From Burkholderiales bacterium (GTDB lineage Bacteria; Pseudomonadota; Gammaproteobacteria; Burkholderiales; Burkholderiaceae_E): a stretch of DNA of 9,852 nt. Positions 1-6,308 of this stretch are shown in pieces. The stretch is taken from contig JAIYAG010000034.1 in NCBI GenBank assembly GCA_027489195.1, positions 1-9,852 of the forward strand, in the 5' to 3' direction. Under the pieces are notes generated by a model. The model was not told the DNA's origin and made no database searches. It was given only the letters and a program-made list of their open reading frames with translations. Numbering within the stretch: the stretch's first letter is position 1; every line of letters starts with the position of its first letter. Made by a program: the position numbers and the translations under genes.

Positions 1-178
1 CGATCGGGCGCAGCCGTTCGAGCATCTCGCCGAGCCGCGTCAGGGCCTCGGGCGGCACGCGATCGGCCGCGCGCTTGACCGTCTCGCGCGCCAGCCGCTC
101 GACGTCGCGCGCGGCGGCGCCCGAGCGGATCCAGGCGTCGACGTGCTCGAGCGTCTGCTTCAGGGTGGGGTTGGCCAT
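1..178 (-). CDS. Hypothetical protein, N-terminal 59 residues only (3' end beyond window)
   Basis: The minus strand reads from an ATG at 178 (MANPTLKQTLEHVDAWI...) without a stop to the window edge, giving 59 codons that end ...MLERLRPI. The visible part is charged and strongly helix-prone, with Leu/Ala/Arg/Glu periodicity and no signal peptide or membrane segment. I recognise no family. It lies 115 bp downstream of the flavin-barrel gene on the same strand. No good Shine-Dalgarno precedes the ATG, so the start is provisional. It was called because the frame stays open and its amino-acid composition is protein-like, unlike the Arg-rich shadow frames here. A chance ORF cannot be excluded. Confidence 0.5.
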   Translation of the reverse strand, partial: MANPTLKQTLEHVDAWIRSGAAARDVERLARETVKRAADRVPPEALTRLGEMLERLRPI

Positions 179-255
179 GGGGGCTCGCGCAAAGGGGTGG
201 ATCGAGTGCGCACGATAGCGCGAGCGCGGTGCGCCTGCACCGCCAAGGCGGGTCG

Positions 256-272
256 GCGCAGGCCGCCTGCGC
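256..272 (-). terminator. Possible hairpin terminator downstream of the flavin-barrel gene
   Basis: A perfect inverted repeat GCGCAGG-CCG-CCTGCGC (7-bp arms, 3-nt loop) lies about 20 bp past the stop codon at 294-296. There is no U-rich tail, so a classical Rho-independent terminator is not demonstrated. In a genome this GC-rich such hairpins also arise by chance. Confidence 0.25.
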
Positions 273-293
273 GTCTGCGTGCGGTGCGGCGGA

Positions 294-941
294 TCAGGGG
301 CGCAGCCAGCACATGGCCGGCGTGCCGCCCGCGGGGTCGGGCTCGAAGCGCGCGCGATGGTGGCCGGCGCGATCGAGCCGCAGCCATTCGAGCGTCCGCA
401 CACGCAGCACGATCGCCGCGAACGCTGCGAAGCCGGGTTCGGATTCGGCGGCATCGGGCAGGCGTGCGCCGAAGCCCGCGGGCTGGTTGGCATCGGGCGC
501 GGCGGTCGGCTCGCCGGGCGTGCGCGGCGCGAGGTAGGCGCGGCGCGAGGAGGCATGCAGCGCGTCCCAGGCCCGGCGCGCGATCGCGTCGCCCTCGTGC
601 ACGGACGCGTCCACCCAGGCGCGCAGCTGCAGCTCGCGCGCGCGGTCGTGGAACACGAGGCAGGCCTGCGGCGCGGCACGCAGCTGCGCGAGCTTGCCGG
701 CGCGCGCGTCGCTGTGGATCTCGAGGGTCCAGGCGCGTGCATCGGCCCGCCGCAGCACGACGACGCGTGCATCGGCCGCGCCGCGTTCCGGTTCTCCCGG
801 ATCGACGCTCGCCAGTACCGGCCAGCGCCAGTCCTCGGGCTCGCGGGCCGCGGCGCGTTCGAGCAGCGACCACGCGGCCGCTAGAATCGACTCGAGCGTC
901 GCGTCGTCGCCGGGCACGAGAAAGGGTTCGGTGTTCGGCAC
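294..941 (-). CDS. Pyridoxamine 5'-phosphate oxidase family flavin-binding split-barrel protein (Alr4036-like)
   Basis: This 215-residue cytoplasmic protein probably binds FMN in a split-barrel fold. Visible elements run in the family order: RVVVLRRAD (59-67), LEIHSDARAGKLAQL (73-87, the usual FMN-phosphate contact region with R80 and K83), QLRAWVDA (105-112), the RRAY segment near 133-136 and a C-terminal LEWLRL...RARF block (184-199). The layout best matches the Alr4036-type branch (Pyridox_oxase_2) rather than PdxH, so the substrate is unknown and PLP synthesis should not be assumed. The chosen GTG at 941 begins MPNTEPFLVPGDD; frame extension upstream into the divergent SDR gene is non-homologous sequence. 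A TACACT -10-like hexamer at 948-953 lies very close to this start, but no convincing -35 is present. The gene is divergent from the SDR gene, with 59 bp between starts. Confidence 0.8.
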   Translation of the reverse strand: MPNTEPFLVPGDDATLESILAAAWSLLERAAAREPEDWRWPVLASVDPGEPERGAADARVVVLRRADARAWTLEIHSDARAGKLAQLRAAPQACLVFHDRARELQLRAWVDASVHEGDAIARRAWDALHASSRRAYLAPRTPGEPTAAPDANQPAGFGARLPDAAESEPGFAAFAAIVLRVRTLEWLRLDRAGHHRARFEPDPAGGTPAMCWLRP

Positions 942-968
942 GCGCGCAGTGTAGCCGGGGGCGTCCGC

Positions 969-989
969 CGTCCGGCCCATGACCGGACG
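969..989. promoter_or_regulatory. Inverted repeat in the divergent promoter spacer (operator or 5' UTR hairpin)
   Basis: CGTCCGG (969-975) and CCGGACG (983-989) are perfect reverse complements separated by 7 nt. They lie inside the 59-bp spacer between two divergent starts (941 and 1001). The right arm ends immediately before the AGGAG ribosome binding site at 990-994. It could be a dimeric-regulator operator or a leader hairpin affecting SDR translation. No regulator gene is adjacent, so the function is inferred from position only. Confidence 0.35.
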
Positions 990-994
990 AGGAG
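990..994 (+). promoter_or_regulatory. Ribosome binding site of the SDR gene
   Basis: AGGAG lies 6 nt before the GTG at 1001. This decides in favour of the GTG start, because the resulting protein has the short N-terminus normal for classical SDRs. Confidence 0.75.
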
Positions 995-1000
995 ACGAGC

Positions 1001-1780
1001 GTGAGCACAACGCAGCAGGGACTGGACGGCCGGCTGGCCTGGGTGACCGGAGGCGGCACGGGCATCGGCCGCGCGACCGCGGAGTGGCTGGCGCGCGCCG
1101 GTGCGACCGTCGCGATCTCGGGGCGCCGCATCGAGGAACTGGAGAAGACCGCGGCCGAGCTCGGTGCACAGGGACTGAAGATCGTGGTCGCGCGGGCCGA
1201 CGTGTCGGACCCCGCATCGGTCGCCGACGCGCACGCGGCGATCGTCGCCGGTCACGGCCCGGTGTCGGTGCTGGTCTGCGCGGCCGGCACCAACGTGCCG
1301 AACCGCAGCTGGAAGAAGCTCGCGCCCGACGGCTTCTCGAAGGTCGTGCAGATCAACCTCGCCGGCGTCGCGAACGCGGTGCTCGCCGCGCTGCCCGGCA
1401 TGCGTGCGGCCGGCACCGGCACGATCGTCGTCGTCTCCTCGTTCGCCGGCTGGGCGTACAAGGACTTTCCCGGCGTGGCCTACAGCGCCAGCAAGGCCGC
1501 GCTCGACCCGCTGGTGCAGAGCCTGAACGACGAGGAGGGCCCGCACGGCATCCGTGCCTGCCACTTCTGCCCGGGCGAGGTCGCCACGCCGATCCTCAAG
1601 ACGCGGCCGGTGCCACCTTCGGACGAGGAGGTCGCGCGCATGCTGCGCACCGCCGACATCGCCGACGCGATCGGCTACGTCGTGACCGCGCCGCCGCACG
1701 TGTGCCTGGCCGAGGTGGTGATCGCGCCGACCTGGAACCGCTTCTACATCGGGGGCGAGGACCTGAAGCGGCGTGCCTGA
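1001..1780 (+). CDS. Classical short-chain dehydrogenase/reductase
   Basis: This 259-residue NAD(P)-dependent oxidoreductase of the classical SDR family is presumably cytosolic. The dinucleotide-binding glycine motif GGGTGIG is at 17-23. The structural CAAG (NNAG variant) is at 93-96, N119 is in QINL, the catalytic serine lies in VSSFAG (146/147) and the catalytic YSASK has Y161 and K165. The PGEVATP loop follows at 191-197. Basic residues after beta-2 (GRR, 41-43) suggest NADP(H) preference; that is inference. The length is normal for the family. Translation starts at GTG behind a good AGGAG. The stop overlaps the start of the EamA transporter by 8 nt, so the two are co-transcribed and probably translationally coupled. 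The substrate cannot be told from sequence; the transporter partner hints at a metabolite that is also moved across the membrane. Confidence 0.92.
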   Translation: MSTTQQGLDGRLAWVTGGGTGIGRATAEWLARAGATVAISGRRIEELEKTAAELGAQGLKIVVARADVSDPASVADAHAAIVAGHGPVSVLVCAAGTNVPNRSWKKLAPDGFSKVVQINLAGVANAVLAALPGMRAAGTGTIVVVSSFAGWAYKDFPGVAYSASKAALDPLVQSLNDEEGPHGIRACHFCPGEVATPILKTRPVPPSDEEVARMLRTADIADAIGYVVTAPPHVCLAEVVIAPTWNRFYIGGEDLKRRA

Positions 1781-2705
1781 GGTGCCGGCGCGCCCGATCC
1801 CGCGCGGCGTCGGCCTCGCGCTGATCGCCGGGATCGCGGTGCTGTTCGCGTCGAACCACGTCGCGGCGCGCCTCGCCTTCGACCACGGCACCAGTGTCGT
1901 CACCGCGGTGCTCGTGCGTTCGGCGGTCACCGCGCTCGCGGTGGCCGTGCTGCTGCGCGCGACCGGTACCTCGTGGTCGCTCGCCTCACCGACACGGCGC
2001 CAGGCGGTCATCATCGGTCTGGTGCTCTCGGTGCAGAGCGTGTGCCTGTACGCATCGGTCGCGCGGATCCCGGTGGCGCTGGCGCTGCTGACCTTCAACA
2101 GCTTTCCCGTGGTGCTGGCGCTGCTGTCCTGGGCGACCGGCGGCGAGCGCCCGACGCGGCGCACCGCGATCGCGATGCCGGTGATCCTGTCGGGGCTGGT
2201 GCTGGCCCTCGACGTGCCGGGCGTGCTGAGCTCGGGCGGGCGCTCGCTCGAGGACCCGGCGCGCTTCGCCGCGGGCGTGGGCTTCGGACTGGCGGCCTCG
2301 CTCGCCTTCGGCACCGCGCTGCTGCTCACCACGCGCTGGATGGGCGCGGTCGATGGCCGCGTGCGCACGCTGTGGTCGATGGGCGTGGTGTCGGCCGTGG
2401 CGCTGGCCGGAGGCCTCGCGATCGACGGCTTCGCCTGGCCTGCGGACACGCCGGGCTGGACGGGCCTGGCGCTGCTGACCGTGCTCTACGGCACCGCGTT
2501 CACCTCGCTGTTCGTCGTGCTGCCGCGGCTGGGCGCGGTGAACTCGGCGCCGGCGATGAACCTCGAGCCGATCGCCTCGATGGCGCTGGCGTGGCTGCTG
2601 CTGGGGCAGCGGATCGGATGGGTGCAGGTCGCCGGCGGCGTGCTGGTGGTCGGGGCGATCGTGTGGACGAGCCTCGGGCCGAAGCCCGCGCCGCGCGGCG
2701 GCTGA
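1773..2705 (+). CDS. EamA/DMT-superfamily ten-helix inner-membrane transporter
   Basis: This 310-residue protein has ten predicted membrane helices at roughly 13-36, 42-61, 77-96, 99-121, 131-150, 165-186, 199-217, 229-250, 258-279 and 283-301. They form two five-helix EamA repeats. The second repeat has the typical NLEPIASMALAWLLLGQRI segment near helix 9. Members are usually exporters of amino acids or other small metabolites in the inner membrane; the substrate is not predictable here. GTG at 1773 is used, overlapping the SDR stop; a GTG at 1782 is an alternative giving a protein 3 residues shorter. The stop at 2703-2705 sits one base from the stop of the convergent 395-residue gene. Confidence 0.9.
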   Translation: MPEVPARPIPRGVGLALIAGIAVLFASNHVAARLAFDHGTSVVTAVLVRSAVTALAVAVLLRATGTSWSLASPTRRQAVIIGLVLSVQSVCLYASVARIPVALALLTFNSFPVVLALLSWATGGERPTRRTAIAMPVILSGLVLALDVPGVLSSGGRSLEDPARFAAGVGFGLAASLAFGTALLLTTRWMGAVDGRVRTLWSMGVVSAVALAGGLAIDGFAWPADTPGWTGLALLTVLYGTAFTSLFVVLPRLGAVNSAPAMNLEPIASMALAWLLLGQRIGWVQVAGGVLVVGAIVWTSLGPKPAPRGG

Positions 2706-2712
2706 ATCAGCC
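2700..2712. terminator. Small palindrome containing both convergent stop codons
   Basis: GGCTGA-A-TCAGCC is a perfect inverted repeat whose left arm ends in the TGA of the transporter and whose right arm begins with the TCA (TGA) of the 395-residue gene. Physically it would fold as GGCT with a 5-nt loop. There is no T-tract on either side, so bidirectional termination is only a possibility. Confidence 0.25.
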
Positions 2713-3894
2713 TGCGGCCGCCGGGACCGAGCGGCTCGCGAGCTCGAGCCAGCCGGTGTCGTCGCGCGGCCAGACCCGCTCGGGCAGCTCGTTGAGGCGC
2801 AGCAGGATCTGCTTGAGGTGCCAGGTGGGCGGGGCCTGCAGGGCCGACGGGCAGTGGCGCCACAGCGCGCGCAGCACGTTGTGCTGCACGCCGAAATGCG
2901 CGGCCAGCGCTTCGATCGCCCAGCGGTCCTGGCCGGAGTCGATCGCCTGGCGCAGCGCCTCCCGGGCGATGTCGGGCAGGAACGCGGAGCGGGCATCGTG
3001 CTCGGCGGCAGCGACCAGCCCGGTCCGGCGCCGCGGCGACGCGTCGATGAGCGTGTCGGCGAAGCACTGCGCGAAGAGCGGCAGCCGGCCCAGCACGTGC
3101 GCGCGCTGCGCCGCGTGGCGAGGATTGGTCAGCAGCCAGTTGTAGCAGCCGAGGTGCCGGCCGGCGCGCGTGCGTCCGAGCTTGACCAGGGTCACCGGCT
3201 CGAGCGTGCCCTCGATCAACGCGGCGGCGCGCTGCTCGGCCGCGGCCTCGCGCAGGTCGATCGAGCGCAGCACGCGGCCGTACGTGGCGACGTCGAGCAG
3301 CTCGTGGCGCAGCGCGTGGCGCAGCTGCGCGAGGAAGTCGGGGTAGCGCGACGCGCGGTCGAACAGCGAGCCGGGCTCGCCCGGCTCCAGCCGGTGCTCG
3401 CGCGCCAGGTGCCGGCCCCAGTCGTCGCGGCGCGCCTCGAGGATGGTGAGCATCGCGTCGCCGAGCGCGGCGAACAGCACGTCGAGCGTCGCGGCCTCGG
3501 CGGCGCGGGCGGGCAGGCCGTCGTTCTCGCGCGGGCCGGCCTCGTGCAGCCAGCGGGCGAGCGCGTCGACCAGCTTGCGCAGCGTGGCGTCGGTCAGCAG
3601 GTTGCGGAAGTCGTGCACGCAGTGGTCGCGGTCGACGCCGATGAAGCGGATGGTGTGGCCCCAGTCGCGCACCAGCTGCGAGAAGATCGGGTTGGCCATC
3701 AGCGACAGCCGCGAGGCCAGCGGCAGCAGCACCACGAACAGCTTCCAGTCGGGCGAGGGGTTGCGCCAGACCAGCGCGCGCGGCGTGGCCAGGTAGACGT
3801 GCATGGCGGCCGCGAGGTCGGGCCCGACGTTGCCGGCGTCGATGAGCTCGGCGTCGATCGGGAAGCCGTCGACTCGGATCGCCTCGAAGTCCAT
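2707..3894 (-). CDS. Hypothetical 395-residue protein of unrecognised family
   Basis: This is a full-length, protein-like frame with ATG at 3894, TGA at 2707-2709 and balanced hydrophobic and charged residues, unlike the Arg/Ala-rich shadows around it. I do not recognise a family. It has no signal peptide. A moderately hydrophobic stretch WKLFVVLLPLASRLSLMANP (50-69) is probably buried rather than membrane-spanning. A His/Asp/Cys-rich segment GVDRDHCVHDF (86-96) is noticeable. The middle (about 100-280) is helical and Arg/Leu-rich. Residues 324-350 (RWAIEALAAHFGVQHNVLRALW...) look like a helix-turn-helix-like or small helical domain, followed by a Trp-containing C-terminus. No Shine-Dalgarno is evident before the ATG. 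The gene is convergent with the EamA gene and 79 bp downstream of the 58-residue membrane protein gene, possibly in one transcript. Confidence 0.75.
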   Translation of the reverse strand: MDFEAIRVDGFPIDAELIDAGNVGPDLAAAMHVYLATPRALVWRNPSPDWKLFVVLLPLASRLSLMANPIFSQLVRDWGHTIRFIGVDRDHCVHDFRNLLTDATLRKLVDALARWLHEAGPRENDGLPARAAEAATLDVLFAALGDAMLTILEARRDDWGRHLAREHRLEPGEPGSLFDRASRYPDFLAQLRHALRHELLDVATYGRVLRSIDLREAAAEQRAAALIEGTLEPVTLVKLGRTRAGRHLGCYNWLLTNPRHAAQRAHVLGRLPLFAQCFADTLIDASPRRRTGLVAAAEHDARSAFLPDIAREALRQAIDSGQDRWAIEALAAHFGVQHNVLRALWRHCPSALQAPPTWHLKQILLRLNELPERVWPRDDTGWLELASRSVPAAAG

Positions 3895-3973
3895 CAGGGG
3901 TGCGTCGCTGGAAGGGGCGCGGGGGGCGGCAGGGCGTGCCCGCCGGGCGGGGTCGGCCCCGGAGTGCGGCCGG

Positions 3974-4150
3974 TCAGTCGGCGCGCTTGGCGAAGAACAG
4001 CAGGCCGCCGCCGACGGCGAGCAGGCCGCTGGCGATGACGGTGCGTGCGACCGAGCCCTGCCACATCGCCTCGAGCGCGACCAGGGCGCCGGCCGTCATC
4101 AGGATGCGGCCCGTGCCTGCGGTTCGCTGGGAGGGAGAGAGATCGGCCAT
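3974..4150 (-). CDS. Small two-helix membrane protein (58 aa)
   Basis: From ATG 4150 the product starts MADLSPSQRTAG and ends LLFFAKRAD. It has two hydrophobic segments (about 16-31 and 36-55) and a positively charged C-terminal tail, as in many small inner-membrane proteins of unknown function. A GTG at 4189 in the same frame would add 13 residues (MATRAPARLPGSA...); neither start has a clear Shine-Dalgarno. ATG was preferred because the added part is compositionally like non-coding shadow sequence. It is upstream of and co-directional with the 395-residue gene. No function can be assigned. Confidence 0.6.
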   Translation of the reverse strand: MADLSPSQRTAGTGRILMTAGALVALEAMWQGSVARTVIASGLLAVGGGLLFFAKRAD

Positions 4151-4392
4151 GGCGCTACCCGGGAGTCGTGCCGGGGCCCGAGTCGCCACGGCGGAGAGAT
4201 CGACATCATCCTATGCCTGTCGCCGCCGCGGCGCACGTCCCGGACGTTCCGGGCGGGCGATTCGGGCGGACGGGCGACAGGCCCTTCGAGGTCATTGTGT
4301 CACCGTTCGCGGCGCACGCAACCCGGGTGTCCACCGGGGCCGCGGCGGCCGCCGCCGATTCGAGGCGCCCTCCGACCCGCCGCCCGCCCCGG
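4151..4392. other. Non-coding stretch between the RLP operon and the small membrane protein gene
   Basis: I see no credible coding frame in this 242-bp stretch. It must hold the 3' end of the RLP operon transcript and the promoter of the 58-residue gene. Visible elements are a perfect hairpin CCCGGA-CGT-TCCGGG (4239-4253) and, on the minus strand, a TAGGAT -10-like hexamer (4208-4213) without a good -35. The GC-only tract around 4338-4355 is low complexity. Locally lower GC at 4200-4220 and 4290-4300 is compatible with promoter function. No T-tract terminator is present. Confidence 0.4.
4239..4253. terminator. Perfect 6-bp hairpin downstream of the RLP operon
   Basis: CCCGGA and TCCGGG flank CGT. 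It lies about 140 bp beyond the ammonia-lyase stop and upstream of the 58-residue gene. It could be a transcript-end hairpin or an operator. There is no U-run. Confidence 0.2.
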
Positions 4393-5403
4393 TCAGGCCG
4401 CCGCGTCGACCCCGTCGGCCAGCGCGCGCAGGTCGACGTTCGCGCCGCAGACCAGCACGCCGACGCGTTCGCCGTCGGCGGGCCGGAAGGCCCCCGAGGC
4501 GAGCGCGGCATGGGCGGTGGCGCCACCCGGCTCGGTGGCGATGCGCACCTGCCGCCACAGCGCGGCCTGCGCGGCGGCGATCGCGGCGTCGGGCACGAGC
4601 ACCGCGCGCTCGATGCGCCGCTGCGCGAGCGGGAACATCAGCTCGCCCACCCGGCGTGCGCCGAGCGAGTCCGCGGCGAGCCCCGTGGGCGTGATCTCGA
4701 CGATCCGGCCGGCGGCCATCGCCGCGTGCAGCGTCGGGCAGCCCTCGGATTCGACCGCGACCAGGCGCGGCACCCTGAGGCCTGCGCGCGCGGCCGAATC
4801 GAGCCAGGCGGCGATGCCGCCGATCAGCCCGCCGCCGCCCACCGCGACCAGCAGCACGTCCAGGTCGGGCGACTGGCGCAGCCATTCGCGCGCGAGCGTG
4901 CCCTGCCCCGCTAGCGTGTCGAACTGGTCGTACGCATGCGACTCGAGCGCGCCACGCTCGGCCGCCCAGGCGCGGCTCGCCGCGAAGGCCTGCGCGTACT
5001 CGTCGCCCACCGCGTGCACCGTGGCCCCGAGCCCGCGCAGCCGCGCGAGCTTCGCGGCGGGCGTGGTGCGCGGCACGAACACGTCGGCGGCCATCCCGAT
5101 CGCACGCGCCGCATGCGCGACCGCGATGCCGTGGTTGCCGCCCGAGGCCGCGACCACCCCCGAGGGCGGCGGCAGGCCCGCGGCGAGCGCCGACGCGCGT
5201 GCCGACAGCAGCCGGGCGAAGGCGCCCCGCGCCTTGAACGTGCCCGAGACCTGCAGGCATTCGAGCTTGAGCTCGATGCGGCCCGGCGCGTGCTCGAGCG
5301 TGAGCGTGGGCGTGACGCGCACGTGCGGCGCGATCCGCGCCGCCGCCGCCTCGATGTCGGCGGCCTCGGGGGCCCGTGCGACGTCCGGTCCGGTGCCCGC
5401 CAT
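4393..5403 (-). CDS. Fold-type II PLP ammonia-lyase (threonine/serine dehydratase-like)
   Basis: This 336-residue PLP enzyme resembles catabolic threonine/serine dehydratases and hydroxyaspartate ammonia-lyases, which deaminate beta-hydroxy amino acids to 2-keto acids. The PLP lysine is K57 in VSGTFKARGA. The substrate/carboxylate loop is ASGGNHG (86-92), and the glycine-rich phosphate-binding loop is VGGGGLIGG (188-196). The residue that contacts the pyridine nitrogen falls in VCGANVD as C319, where IlvA has Ser; as I recall, mammalian serine dehydratase also uses Cys. There is no C-terminal ACT regulatory domain, so it is not biosynthetic IlvA. ATG 5403 lies 2 nt after the hydratase stop (TGA TC ATG), implying translational coupling. 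It is the last gene of the operon. The substrate is unknown. A role in making or draining a 2-keto acid beside the hydratase is inference. Confidence 0.88.
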   Translation of the reverse strand: MAGTGPDVARAPEAADIEAAAARIAPHVRVTPTLTLEHAPGRIELKLECLQVSGTFKARGAFARLLSARASALAAGLPPPSGVVAASGGNHGIAVAHAARAIGMAADVFVPRTTPAAKLARLRGLGATVHAVGDEYAQAFAASRAWAAERGALESHAYDQFDTLAGQGTLAREWLRQSPDLDVLLVAVGGGGLIGGIAAWLDSAARAGLRVPRLVAVESEGCPTLHAAMAAGRIVEITPTGLAADSLGARRVGELMFPLAQRRIERAVLVPDAAIAAAQAALWRQVRIATEPGGATAHAALASGAFRPADGERVGVLVCGANVDLRALADGVDAAA

Positions 5404-5405
5404 GA

Positions 5406-6224
5406 TCAGGCGACCCCGAGGGTCAGGCCGGGCAGCGGCACGCCCGCCAGCGTCGTGCGCCAGGTCTGGCCGGCGGCGAGCGGCTGCGCATCGGTCAGGG
5501 TGCCGGTGGTCACCACGCTGCCCGCGGCCACGCGCTCGCCGCGCGCGGCGAGTCCTGCGACCAGGTGGCCGAGCGCCTGCAGCGGGCCGTCGAGCACGTT
5601 CGACCCCACGCCCTCGGCGATGCGCGCGCCGTCGCGCCACAGCTCGAGCCGCAGCGCCGACAGCGCCCCGGCCGGATCGGCGCCGAGTGCGGCGACGGGC
5701 ACGCGCGGGCCGACGAGCAGCGCGCCGTGCAGTGCCTGTGCGGCGATGCCCTGCGCCGCGCCGAACTTCCAGCCCGGCCACACGCTGTGGACGATCTCGA
5801 AGCCGTGCGCGACCCAGTCGATGCAGGCCAGCAGCGCTGCGCTCGAGGCCGCGTCGTGCGCGTCGGCGTCGGGCGGCGGCGAGGCCTTCAGGCCGAGCAC
5901 GATCTCGGGCTCGAGCCGCGGCTCGGCGAGCCGGGCGATCGCGGCGTGTGCGTCGGTGCCCTCGAGCAGCGTCAGCGTCGTGTCCCACACCGGGCCCCAG
6001 ATCGGCTGCTGCACGCCGTACAGGGGCCAGATGGTCCGGTTGGTGAAGCCGATCTTCCAGCCGACCTGCGACTCGCCGCGCGCCCGGCGCAGCGCGGCGA
6101 CCGCGGCCTGCGTGCGCAGCGCGGCGTCGATGTCGGCGGGGTCGGCACCGCCCGGTACCGCGGCGGGCAGCGATCGGCCGGCGTCGGCGGCGGCGAGCAG
6201 GGTCTCGGGGCTGGGCAGGGTCAT
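5406..6224 (-). CDS. 2-keto-4-pentenoate hydratase / fumarylacetoacetate-hydrolase family enzyme
   Basis: This 272-residue protein has the MhpD-type architecture. VGWKIGFTN with K57 is the family lysine motif. EPEIVLGL supplies metal-ligand glutamates E105 and E107, and HGFEIVHS gives E143. WKFGAAQGIA (152-161) and the C-terminal VVTTGTLT (237-244) complete the fold signature. Relatives hydrate 2-hydroxypenta-2,4-dienoates or cleave, hydrolyse or decarboxylate 2-keto acids using a divalent metal in the cytosol. Length is normal for MhpD-like hydratases. The start ATG 6224 has no strong Shine-Dalgarno. The gene follows the kinase after an 84-bp gap that contains a hairpin, the largest gap in the operon. 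No ring-cleavage dioxygenase or aldolase is nearby in this window, so an aromatic meta-cleavage role is not supported by context. Handling of a 2-keto-3-deoxy or enol acid derived from a sugar acid is my inference. Confidence 0.88.
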   Translation of the reverse strand: MTLPSPETLLAAADAGRSLPAAVPGGADPADIDAALRTQAAVAALRRARGESQVGWKIGFTNRTIWPLYGVQQPIWGPVWDTTLTLLEGTDAHAAIARLAEPRLEPEIVLGLKASPPPDADAHDAASSAALLACIDWVAHGFEIVHSVWPGWKFGAAQGIAAQALHGALLVGPRVPVAALGADPAGALSALRLELWRDGARIAEGVGSNVLDGPLQALGHLVAGLAARGERVAAGSVVTTGTLTDAQPLAAGQTWRTTLAGVPLPGLTLGVA

Positions 6225-6308
6225 CGGTACGCGGCAGGGCGGTCGGGAGCCGCCGAGGATGCCCGAGCGGTCCCCGCGCGTCGAGCGCGGCGCTCGGTGG
6301 CCCGGGGC
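6225..6308 (-). other. 84-bp intra-operon spacer with hairpin
   Basis: This spacer between the kinase stop and the hydratase start contains the perfect inverted repeat CGAGCG-CGG-CGCTCG (6282-6296), 6-bp arms and 3-nt loop, 12 bp after the kinase stop. It has no U-tract. It may attenuate or stabilise part of the transcript. No coding frame is evident. Confidence 0.3.

Noticed and set aside
294..941. PdxH, the PLP-biosynthetic pyridoxamine phosphate oxidase
   Set aside because: Motif layout matches the wider Alr4036-like flavin split-barrel branch, and PdxH-specific C-terminal signature residues are not evident.
881..2449. A 522-codon minus-strand frame antisense to the SDR and transporter genes
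   Set aside because: The SDR motifs and ten transporter helices on the plus strand explain this DNA. The antisense product is low-complexity Arg/Ala/Ser.
4338..4355. GC-only tract as a repeat element
   Set aside because: It is low-complexity sequence expected in a genome of this base composition; no ordered repeat unit or second copy is seen.
3803..6046. A 747-codon plus-strand frame antisense to the small membrane protein, lyase and hydratase genes
   Set aside because: Its composition (Arg, Ala, Ser, Pro) has no domain motifs, and the opposite strand holds recognisable enzymes.
5406..6224. Aromatic meta-cleavage pathway hydratase (MhpD/XylJ role)
   Set aside because: The fold fits, but no ring-cleavage dioxygenase, aldolase or aldehyde dehydrogenase lies in the visible operon, so only the family name is supported.
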